This document shows, piece after piece, positions 1-7,507 of a DNA stretch of 64,000 nucleotides; the first letter of the stretch is position 1; each line of letters starts with the position of its first letter. Origin of the DNA: DASXRA01 sp963737425 (GTDB lineage: Bacteria > Actinomycetota > Actinomycetes > Mycobacteriales > Jatrophihabitantaceae); assembly GCA_963737425.1 (NCBI GenBank), contig CAVTSX010000003.1, positions 496,001-560,000 of the forward strand, given 5' to 3'. A model generated the notes under the pieces. It was given only the letters and a program-made list of their open reading frames with translations. It ran no database searches and was not told where the DNA came from. The translations under genes were made by a program, and so were the position numbers.

Positions 1-1
1 G

Positions 2-1009
2 TTGCTCTCGATCATCCCGTCACACATGCGACCGCACGCCCAGGCGCTCGCCGGGATCTTCATCGCGATCGGCGGCCTGGTCGGCGCCCTGCTCCTCGGC
101 GGCATCGAGAACCAGTACGGGATCGCCGGCACGATGGTCGCTATTGCCATCCCGGGAGTCCTCGGCGCACTCATCATCGCCAGTGCGGGCAAGTTCATCG
201 AGAACGACCTCGACCGCATGATCGACGAGGTTCTCGAAGATGAGGAGATCCGCCGGATCAAGGTCGGCGGCGGGCACCTGCCTATGCTTGCCTGCCGCGG
301 CGTCGATTTCTCCTACGGCCAGCTTCAAGTCCTCTTCGACGTGAACTTCACCGTCGACGACGGTGAGATGGTCGCGCTGCTCGGCGTCAACGGCGCCGGC
401 AAGTCGACCTTGCTCAAGGTCATCTCCGGGATCGGCCTGCCGACCACGGGCAGCGTGCGCTACCGCGGCCAGGAGATCACCTATCTCGACGCCGAACGCC
501 GGCTGCGGCTGGGCATCACGCAGATCCCCGGTGGCCGCGCGGTGTTCGGGCCGATGACCGTCGTCGAGAACCTGCGTAGCTACGGCTACACGATGGCCAA
601 GCAACGTGGATCCGTCGATCGCGCGATCGACACGTGCTTCGACGCGTTCCCGCGTCTGCACGAGCGCCGCAACTCCCTCGCCTCCACGCTGTCCGGCGGC
701 GAGCAGCAGATGCTCGGGCTGTCGAAGGCGTTGATGCTCCGTCCGCGGTTGCTGCTCATCGACGAGCTGTCGCTGGGCCTGGCACCGGTGATCGTCGGTC
801 AGCTTCTCGACATGGTCCGGCGGATCAACGCCGACGGCACCGCCGTCGTCCTCGTCGAGCAGTCGGTGAACATCGCGCTCAACCTCGTTGACCACGCGTA
901 CTTCATGGAAAAGGGTGAGATGCGCTTCGACGGCCGCGCTGAGGAGTTGTTGGCCCGCGACGACCTGCTGCGCGCGGTCTTCCTGCACGGCGCTGGAGCG
1001 ACGCAATGA
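2..1009 (+). CDS. MFS-LivF fusion, ABC transporter ATPase (5' end missing)
   Basis: The reading frame runs in from before the window, so the start is not visible. The first 65 residues hold two hydrophobic segments like the end of an MFS transporter. After a charged linker follows a LivF-type ABC ATPase: Walker A GVNGAGKS at about residue 128, signature LSGGEQQ, and Walker B ending LLLIDE. LivF proteins are one of two ATPases of branched-chain amino acid importers and are usually about 235 residues alone, so the membrane part is an N-terminal addition. The stop overlaps the next start by four bases (ATGA at 1006-1009), so the two genes are translationally coupled and the next gene supplies both permeases and the LivG ATPase. 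Substrate is inferred only from family. Confidence 0.85.
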   Translation: MLSIIPSHMRPHAQALAGIFIAIGGLVGALLLGGIENQYGIAGTMVAIAIPGVLGALIIASAGKFIENDLDRMIDEVLEDEEIRRIKVGGGHLPMLACRGVDFSYGQLQVLFDVNFTVDDGEMVALLGVNGAGKSTLLKVISGIGLPTTGSVRYRGQEITYLDAERRLRLGITQIPGGRAVFGPMTVVENLRSYGYTMAKQRGSVDRAIDTCFDAFPRLHERRNSLASTLSGGEQQMLGLSKALMLRPRLLLIDELSLGLAPVIVGQLLDMVRRINADGTAVVLVEQSVNIALNLVDHAYFMEKGEMRFDGRAEELLARDDLLRAVFLHGAGATQ

Positions 1010-3999
1010 CGGCCTTGCTCGATCCGGACAAGAACACGCTCGACGCCGTCGAGGGATCGGCGCAGAGCCGCCGTCACCTTCTCCAGCGAGCACGCAAGCC
1101 GATCCTTTCGATCCTGGCGTTCGCGGTCGCCGTCTTGCTCGCGAAGATCCTTTTCGCGATCCTCGACCAGCACGACGTCGTAAAGGCCTCGACACCGTTG
1201 CCGGTCATCCTGCTCGGCACGATCATCGGCCTGACCTACGGCCTGCTGGCGGTCGGCATCGTGCTGATCTACCGGACCAACCGCATCATCAACTTCGCCC
1301 ACGGGCAGATCGGCGCGTTCGGATCGGCGTTCTTCGGCATCGCTGCGGTGAAGTGGCACATCCCGTACTGGGTCGCGTTCCCGATTGCGCTGATCGTGGC
1401 CGCGGCCACCGGCGCGGCGGCCGAGACCGGAGTCGTGCGACGACTGCGCAGCGCACCGCGGCTCATGTCCATCGTCGCGACGCTGGGCGTCGGCCAGTTC
1501 CTCGTCATCTTCGCCGCCATCATCAACTCCACCGCGTCCGCGGGAGCGTTGTATCCGGAGCCGTCGTGGCTGCCGGCCTTCAACGTCGGCGCGCTGCGCG
1601 TGACACCCGCCTACTCGGGCATGCTGATCCTGTCGCCGTTGTTCGTCCTGGCGATCGCGCTGTTCCTCAAGCGGTCGCGTTTCGGGCTCGCCATCCGCGC
1701 GGCGGCTGCGAACCCGGATGCGGCCCGAATGTCGGGCATCTTCGCCAGCCGGATGTCGACACTCGCCTGGGCGATCGCCGGTGCGTTGTCGGCGTTCACC
1801 GCGATCCTCACCGCACCGACGCAGGGCGTCATCAGCGGTGACAGCTTCGGTCCCGCGCTGCTGCTTCGGGCCATGACTGCCGCCGTCATCGCCCGGATGC
1901 AAAGCCTCCCGATAGCTCTTGCCGCCGGTGTCGGCCTCGGCATCCTCGAGCAGCTACTGCTGTGGAACTACCCGCAGTCCGGTCTCGTCGAAGTGACGAT
2001 GTTCGTCGTCATCCTCGTGACGCTGTTGCTGCAGCGCAAGCGCGGTGGCCGCGACGAAGAGAAGGGCAGTTGGGCCGCGGTGCAGGGTCTGCGCCCGATC
2101 CCGGACAAGCTACAAAATCTGTGGGCGGTCCGCGCGCTGGGCCCGATCGTCACCATCCTGATCATCACGGGGCTCGCGATCCTGCCGCTGTTCATCACGA
2201 ACAGCCTCTCGGTGACCTTCACCGGCATCATCGCCTTCGCGATCGTCGGCCTGTCGATCGGCGTCCTGACCGGCCTCGGTGGGCAGTTGACGCTCGGCCA
2301 GTTCGCCGTCGCCGCCATCGGCGCGGTCGTCTCCTACCAGGTGTCGAGCCGCATCGGCAACTTCCCGCTGGCGCTGTTCCTCGCCGGTCTCGGCGCAGGG
2401 CTGGTCTCGGTCGTCATCGGCCTGCCCGCCTTGCGCATACGTGGACTAATGCTCACGGTCACGACGCTCGGCTTCGCGCTCGCCGCTCCCGTATGGCTAC
2501 TCACGCAACCGTGGATGCTCGGCGACGGTCGCGATCCCGGCCGGCCGATCGGCCTGAACGGTCCGCTCGACACCGGCCGGTCGTACTACTACTTCGCGCT
2601 GGTGCTGTTCGTCCTGTCACTGGTCCTTGCGCGAAACATCAGACGCAGCGGCTTCCGCCGTCTGCTCGTCGCCACTCGCGACAACGAGGACAACGCGCGG
2701 GCGTTCACTGTGCGGGCGGGTCTCGTCAAGCTCCAGAGTTTTCTGATCGGCGGGTTCATCGCGGGCATCGGCGGCGCGACGTACGGTCACTCGTTGTCCA
2801 CCATCAGCGCCGGGACGTTCCCGCCATCCGCGAGCATCGCCGTCGTCGTCATGACCGTGCTCGGCGGTGTGTCCGCGCTGATCGGGCCGGTGCTGGGCGC
2901 GGTCTGGGTGCTCGGACTGCCGCTGCTCAACATCGGCAATATCGGGCTGGCCGCCACCACGTTCGGCGCGCTGCTGCTCATCCTGTGGAAGCCTGGCGGC
3001 TTGATCCAGATCGTCGCTCCGATCCGTGACTGGATGGTGAAGTTCATCGCCCGCCGGCATGGCATCGATCCCGAACCGCTGTTCGCCGGTGACGACGCGG
3101 CGGATACAACCGCGACGGCTAAGGGGGTGAGCGTCGGCGCGTTGCGCGTCAGCGAGGCCGAAACGCTGGCTTCGGGACGATCGGCTCCCTCGCCGGGTAC
3201 GACCTTGCTCGAGGCGCGCCAACTCAGCAAGAGCTTCGGCGGCGTACACGCCGTGCGCGGCGTCTCGTTCGTCGTACGTGCCGGCGAGACGGTTGGCCTC
3301 ATCGGTCCGAACGGTGCCGGCAAGACGACGACCTTCGAGATGCTCGGCGGCTTCACCAGGCCCGACACGGGCCAGGTGTTCTTCGACGGTGGAGACATCA
3401 GCCGTGTCGGGCCCGAGAAGCGGGCACGACTCGGCCTGATCCGATCGTTCCAGGATGCCGCGCTGTTCCCGACGATGACCGTGAAAGAGACGATCATGCT
3501 CGCGCTCGAGCGGGTGCGGCCGACCAGCTTCCTCAGGTCGACGCTCGGTGTGACACTCGGCGAGCGGACCAAGGAGCGGCGGGCACGCGCACTGGTTTCC
3601 GCGATGGGTCTGGACCACTATCGGGACAAGCAGATCCAGGAACTGTCGACCGGCACCCGCCGCATCACCGAGATCGCCTGCCTCGTGGCGCTGCAGCCGA
3701 TGTGCCTGCTGCTCGACGAGCCGTCCAGCGGCGTCGCCCAGCGCGAGACCGAGGCGCTCGGGCACCTGCTCGTCGATCTCAAGCGCGAACTCGACCTGAC
3801 GCTCGTCATCATCGAGCACGACATCCCGCTCATCATGGGGATCTCTGATCGCGTCATCGCGATGGCCGACGGAAATCTCATCGCCGAAGGCCCGCCGGAT
3901 GTCGTGCGCACCGACCCGCAAGTCGTCGACGCTTACCTGGGCGGCAGCATTACTGCGATCGAGCGCTCCGGCGCCGCGACGGCCGCCTCTGGCCGATGA
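1006..3999 (+). CDS. LivH-LivM-LivG fusion: ABC permease/permease/ATPase
   Basis: A 997-residue protein joins three subunits that are normally separate. Residues about 65-345 are a LivH permease, about 370-670 a LivM permease, and about 725-985 a LivG ATPase with Walker A GPNGAGKT near residue 766 and Walker B ending LLLDEP. The signature reads LSTGTRR rather than LSGGQ. With the upstream MFS-LivF protein it gives a complete membrane and ATPase core of a HAAT-type importer; no binding lipoprotein lies in the visible part. The ATG start overlaps the previous stop by four bases. Such fusions occur in actinobacterial HAAT systems. The following DadA-like oxidase suggests an amino acid or amine substrate, which is an inference. 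Confidence 0.88.
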   Translation: MTALLDPDKNTLDAVEGSAQSRRHLLQRARKPILSILAFAVAVLLAKILFAILDQHDVVKASTPLPVILLGTIIGLTYGLLAVGIVLIYRTNRIINFAHGQIGAFGSAFFGIAAVKWHIPYWVAFPIALIVAAATGAAAETGVVRRLRSAPRLMSIVATLGVGQFLVIFAAIINSTASAGALYPEPSWLPAFNVGALRVTPAYSGMLILSPLFVLAIALFLKRSRFGLAIRAAAANPDAARMSGIFASRMSTLAWAIAGALSAFTAILTAPTQGVISGDSFGPALLLRAMTAAVIARMQSLPIALAAGVGLGILEQLLLWNYPQSGLVEVTMFVVILVTLLLQRKRGGRDEEKGSWAAVQGLRPIPDKLQNLWAVRALGPIVTILIITGLAILPLFITNSLSVTFTGIIAFAIVGLSIGVLTGLGGQLTLGQFAVAAIGAVVSYQVSSRIGNFPLALFLAGLGAGLVSVVIGLPALRIRGLMLTVTTLGFALAAPVWLLTQPWMLGDGRDPGRPIGLNGPLDTGRSYYYFALVLFVLSLVLARNIRRSGFRRLLVATRDNEDNARAFTVRAGLVKLQSFLIGGFIAGIGGATYGHSLSTISAGTFPPSASIAVVVMTVLGGVSALIGPVLGAVWVLGLPLLNIGNIGLAATTFGALLLILWKPGGLIQIVAPIRDWMVKFIARRHGIDPEPLFAGDDAADTTATAKGVSVGALRVSEAETLASGRSAPSPGTTLLEARQLSKSFGGVHAVRGVSFVVRAGETVGLIGPNGAGKTTTFEMLGGFTRPDTGQVFFDGGDISRVGPEKRARLGLIRSFQDAALFPTMTVKETIMLALERVRPTSFLRSTLGVTLGERTKERRARALVSAMGLDHYRDKQIQELSTGTRRITEIACLVALQPMCLLLDEPSSGVAQRETEALGHLLVDLKRELDLTLVIIEHDIPLIMGISDRVIAMADGNLIAEGPPDVVRTDPQVVDAYLGGSITAIERSGAATAASGR

Positions 4000-4060
4000 G
4001 GCGACCTCGTCGCGCACGGCGGCGCCCTGCGCTTGTCGCCGCCGCCGAGGTGCAGCTGCT

Positions 4061-5308
4061 ATGAGCCGGGTGGCAGTAGTCGGCGCCGGAGCCGTCGGAT
4101 TGTGTACGGCCTGGTCGCTGCGCCAACGAGGGCATCAGGTCGTCGTCCTCGACGGCGGACCCGCGACAGACGGCGCCTCCTGGGGCAACGCAGGATGGGT
4201 TGTTCCTGCGCTCTCGGCTCCAGTCGCCGCCCCAGGGGTTCCCTGGTACGGCGTTCGGTCGCTGGTCACGCCTGGCGCGCCGTTCCGGATGAGGCCGTCG
4301 TTCGGGCTGTTGCCCTGGCTGATCGCATTTGCTCGCAACTGCAGCGCCGTGGCACACGGCTGCGGGACCGAGGCGACGCTCACGCTCGCGCTCACCGCGC
4401 CGGACAGCTTCCGCGACCTCGTCGAGTCCGGAGTTGATTGCACGCTGCGGACACAGGGCATCCACTTCGTCGGGACGACGAGGGCGGCCGTCGAGAAGGA
4501 GTTGACGCTCCTGAGTGGTCTCCGCGAGCACGGATACGACGTCCCGGCCCGCATCGACGATGGCGACACGACACGGTCCGCCGACGCGGCCCTCTCGGAC
4601 GACGTGGTCGCGGGCTTCCAGCTCGATGGCGACCAGCATCTTGATCCTCGACAACTACTCGCCGGGCTCGAATCCTGGCTGGCCGCGCGCGAGGTAGCGG
4701 TGCACCGGGATCGACGGGTGATCGGCTTCAACCGGCGCGGTGCTGCGGTGACGTCCGTTCAGACATCCCGCTCATCCGAGGCGGTGGACGCAATCGTCAT
4801 CGCGGCGGGTGCCTGGTCGGCTCCGCTGTGCCGAAAGCTCGGTTACCGGCTGCCCCTTCAGGCTGGTAAGGGCTACAGCTTCAGCGTTGCGCTGCCCCGA
4901 CAGCCGCGGCGTCCGCTCTACCTCCTGGAAGCCAAAGTCGCGGTCACAGAGATGGCCGGCCGCACGCGGTTCGCCGGGATGATGGAACTTACCGGTGCAG
5001 ACACCCGGCTCCAACCGCGCCGACTCGCTGCGCTCGAGCACCACGCCCGCCGGTACCTCCGCGACTGGGCCACGCCGCAGAACGCCTGGGCCGGCCTGCG
5101 GCCGATGGTGCCCGACGGCCTGCCGGTGATCGGTGCGATTCCGGGCACCGACAACGCGTTCCTCGCCACCGGCCACGCAATGCTCGGGATCACGCTCGCC
5201 CCCGTCACCGCGAAAGCCGTCGCCGACCTGCTCGACGGCCGGGAAGATCCCCTTCTCGAACCGTTCACCCCAGCCCGATTCGGTCGGCGCGGGCGGGCGG
5301 CTCGATAG
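4061..5308 (+). CDS. FAD-dependent DadA-like D-amino-acid dehydrogenase/oxidase
   Basis: This 415-residue protein begins with a Rossmann FAD motif (VVGAGAVG) followed by the acidic strand end VVLDGG. It carries DAO-family features: a GNAG segment after the first helix, AGKGYSF in the middle, and near the end GLRPMVPDGLPVIG and TGHAMLGITLAP, which resemble DadA. It would oxidise an amino or imino acid to a keto acid. The frame stays open further upstream to 3899, but the ATG at 4061 with GAGG ten bases ahead places the FAD motif at the N-terminus as in the family. It follows the transporter gene by 61 bases on the same strand, so co-transcription is likely. D-amino acid substrate is a family-level guess; glycine or sarcosine are alternatives. 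Confidence 0.75.
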   Translation: MSRVAVVGAGAVGLCTAWSLRQRGHQVVVLDGGPATDGASWGNAGWVVPALSAPVAAPGVPWYGVRSLVTPGAPFRMRPSFGLLPWLIAFARNCSAVAHGCGTEATLTLALTAPDSFRDLVESGVDCTLRTQGIHFVGTTRAAVEKELTLLSGLREHGYDVPARIDDGDTTRSADAALSDDVVAGFQLDGDQHLDPRQLLAGLESWLAAREVAVHRDRRVIGFNRRGAAVTSVQTSRSSEAVDAIVIAAGAWSAPLCRKLGYRLPLQAGKGYSFSVALPRQPRRPLYLLEAKVAVTEMAGRTRFAGMMELTGADTRLQPRRLAALEHHARRYLRDWATPQNAWAGLRPMVPDGLPVIGAIPGTDNAFLATGHAMLGITLAPVTAKAVADLLDGREDPLLEPFTPARFGRRGRAAR

Positions 5309-5489
5309 TCACCTGCAGAAGCCCATGGTTCCGACACGCCGGCTCTACGCCGAATCCATTGCGCCCGGCCTGTTCATACAACAGCCTGGACCGCATGACT
5401 CGCTCGTCCACGCGAGCCGCCTCCCCCGGCCTGGATGTCCGGGCCGACTCCGTCGAGCCCGGCGCGGGTGTGCGCAGCCGATGCCAGCG

Positions 5490-5501
5490 CCCTGATCAGG
5501 G
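5490..5501. repeat. 12-bp perfect palindrome in an otherwise empty gap
   Basis: CCCTGATCAGGG reads identically on both strands. It sits in the 286-base gap between the DadA-like gene and the acetyltransferase, about 95 bases before the latter's start. It could be an operator for the acetyltransferase. No run of T follows, so it is not a typical terminator. Nothing else was recognised in the gap. Confidence 0.3.
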
Positions 5502-5594
5502 GGTAATCGGATCGCGACCTAGAAAGGCTGTCCTTGCTCGCTCCGCCGGTGAAACTCGGTGGTGCCTGGCGATGGCGGCTGCTTCGCTGGCGCC

Positions 5595-6101
5595 ATGACC
5601 GACATTCGAACACCGCTCCTGCATCTGCACGCGATCGATGTCGCGGAGGGAGAACGCATCGTCGCTCGAAGTGCGGGACCCGCCGATGCTTGGGCGGACG
5701 ATTACCCCTTCGAGGGCGACGTTGGCGCAGTGGGCGGCTTCCTTCGCGCCACCGCCGCGAGCGGAGAGCAACGGCCGTTCGGCTACTACCGGATCACCCG
5801 CCTGGCCGACGGGCGGGCTGTCGGGGGGATCGGCTTCAAGGGCCAGCCCGACGGCGGCTGCGTCGAGATCGGCTATGGCCTGGCTCCGTCGGCTCGCGGT
5901 CATGGCTACGCCGCTGAAGCCGTCGTCGCCCTGCTGGCCGTGGCCGCCGACCACGGACTGTCCAGGGTGATCGCCGATACGACTCTCGACAACATCGCTT
6001 CGCAACGGACCCTCATCCGGGCCGGATTCCGCCTCGTGGGCACCGACGGCGAGCACCACCAGTACGAGGCGCTCCTCGACATCGAGCATCGACCCGCGTA
6101 G
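5595..6101 (+). CDS. GNAT family N-acetyltransferase (RimJ/RimL-like)
   Basis: A 168-residue protein with the GNAT core: the strand GGIGFKG, the acetyl-CoA pyrophosphate loop LAPSARGHGYAAEA (Q/RxxGxG/A form), and a C-terminal NIASQRTLIRAGFRLVG, which is the N-x-A-S-x-x-x-L-x-x-x-G-F pattern of RimJ/RimL-type enzymes. It would transfer acetyl from acetyl-CoA to an amine; the acceptor is not predictable. The ATG at 5595 is chosen because the family core follows directly; a GTG at 5559 is possible but adds only low-complexity residues. It converges on the GH16 gene and has no operon partner. Confidence 0.8.
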   Translation: MTDIRTPLLHLHAIDVAEGERIVARSAGPADAWADDYPFEGDVGAVGGFLRATAASGEQRPFGYYRITRLADGRAVGGIGFKGQPDGGCVEIGYGLAPSARGHGYAAEAVVALLAVAADHGLSRVIADTTLDNIASQRTLIRAGFRLVGTDGEHHQYEALLDIEHRPA

Positions 6102-6151
6102 ATCGCTGCCGAAGGATCTATCCCGAGCGTGTGGCGTCAGCGAACCCCTGA

Positions 6152-7447
6152 CTACGGCGCCGAATTGGTCTGCTGCGGCGGCGGACTCGTGTACACGCGG
6201 ACGTAGTCGACCTGGAACGCGTTCGGGAACACGGTCGTTGCGTCGGGAGGTCCGCCACGGGACGCGGGTGCCCAGGTGCCGCTGTTGAGGATGATGTACA
6301 TCGGGGTGTTGGAGATCAGGTTTGCCGTGGTGCCATCGATTTCGTGGACCATCTGCCCGTCGATGTAGTAGCGGATGGTGGCGGGTGAGGTGGTGGTCCA
6401 CCACATCGCGTAGTCGTGCCAACCGGTGGCGGCCGCGGCGGAGTAGAGCCAGGTGCTCTGCCACATGTTGCCGGCGTTGGGCCCGGTGGCGAAGGGCTGT
6501 CCTATCTGCAGGGCCTTGAGGCTGCCGAACCATTCGGCGATATCCATTTCGGGCGGCCAGTTCCCGTTCTGGGAAGCGAGCCAGAAGGCGGGCCACAGGC
6601 CTTTTCCGTTGGGGAATTTCGCGCAGATCTCGAAGTAGCCGCCGGTGCGCGAGAACTTGCCCTTGGTGTGGATCATGCCCTCGGTGTAGGGGATGGTGCC
6701 GATCGAGGGCACATCCGGGTCGGTGACCGGCACGTTGTTGGCGATCAGATCGAGCACGCCGTCATCGGCCTTGGCGTTCTCGGGCAGGACGTAGCTGCCG
6801 TACTGCCGGTTGTGGTAATGCGTGCTTCCGTTCAGCCCGGAGAAGGGCAGCGCCCCCACGGTCCACCTCGTGGCGTCGATCGTGCCGGCGTCGAACTCGT
6901 CGTCGAACGCGAGTGTGCGCGAGGAGTCCTGCGCACTGCCACGGCACCCGCTCGCCTGGATGGCGACCACGGCCGTCCTCGTCACGCTCGCCGGCCTGGA
7001 CGAGGCGCCGGCGCCGCTCGGAAAGGTGACCGTTGTGGAGTTCTCGATCGTGGCGAGCGTCGAGGACGAGGTGTGGCTGTAGACGTGCAGCGAATACGAG
7101 CTACCAGGCGACAGCGTCAGCGACGGACAGGACACCGACTGCGCCCCGACATCGCCGACTGCCGCGCAGCCGCCGATGCCGTGCTGGCGCTCGACCGCCC
7201 AGCTCAAGTCACCACCGGCCGGCAGGTTGTCGGTCAGCGTCACGTCGGAAAGCGCGAACGACGCCGAATTGGTCACCGTCAGGGTGAAGCCGATGTCGTG
7301 GTACGGGGCGATCGACTGCTCGTCTGCGACGTTGCTCAGGTCGATCTTGTTCGACGGCACGGTGGGCGGATCGGCGGCGCGGGCCGCCGCGCCGAGCGCC
7401 ACGACGATGACGAGGCCGGCTATGACGGGCAGGAACCGTTGTTTCAC
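6152..7447 (-). CDS. Secreted GH16 glycoside hydrolase with N-terminal DUF11-like domain
   Basis: A 431-residue exported protein. A signal peptide (residues 1-24, ending AARA) leads into a DUF11-like beta domain (about 35-165, with FTLTVTN and LTDNLPAG). The catalytic domain spans about 185-420. It contains the GH16 motif EMDIAE with nucleophile E300, D302 and acid/base E305, in the ExDxxE form without the extra Met of beta-bulge members. Aromatic-rich segments such as WPAFWLAS line the cleft. GH16 enzymes cleave beta-1,3/1,4-glucans or galactans. The neighbour encoded 60 bases upstream on the same strand is a GH53 endo-galactanase, so a galactan-type polysaccharide is a reasonable guess. The GTG start has AGGAGG five bases ahead. 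Confidence 0.85.
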   Translation of the reverse strand: MKQRFLPVIAGLVIVVALGAAARAADPPTVPSNKIDLSNVADEQSIAPYHDIGFTLTVTNSASFALSDVTLTDNLPAGGDLSWAVERQHGIGGCAAVGDVGAQSVSCPSLTLSPGSSYSLHVYSHTSSSTLATIENSTTVTFPSGAGASSRPASVTRTAVVAIQASGCRGSAQDSSRTLAFDDEFDAGTIDATRWTVGALPFSGLNGSTHYHNRQYGSYVLPENAKADDGVLDLIANNVPVTDPDVPSIGTIPYTEGMIHTKGKFSRTGGYFEICAKFPNGKGLWPAFWLASQNGNWPPEMDIAEWFGSLKALQIGQPFATGPNAGNMWQSTWLYSAAAATGWHDYAMWWTTTSPATIRYYIDGQMVHEIDGTTANLISNTPMYIILNSGTWAPASRGGPPDATTVFPNAFQVDYVRVYTSPPPQQTNSAP

Positions 7448-7467
7448 TGCGCCTCCTCTGTTCGGGA

Positions 7468-7501
7468 GGGTGCCGCCGTTGGGGGGTGGACGGCGGCACC
7501 C
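7468..7501 (-). other. Strong intergenic hairpin between the GH53 and GH16 genes
   Basis: GGGTGCCGCCG (7468-7478) and CGGCGGCACCC (7491-7501) form a perfect 11-bp stem around a 12-base loop. It fills most of the 60-base gap between the GH53 stop and the GH16 start on the minus strand. No U-tract follows, so it is not a classical intrinsic terminator. It could be an attenuator, an RNase-stop or a stabiliser that sets the ratio of the two secreted enzymes. Confidence 0.55.
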
Positions 7502-7507
7502 CGCCGG

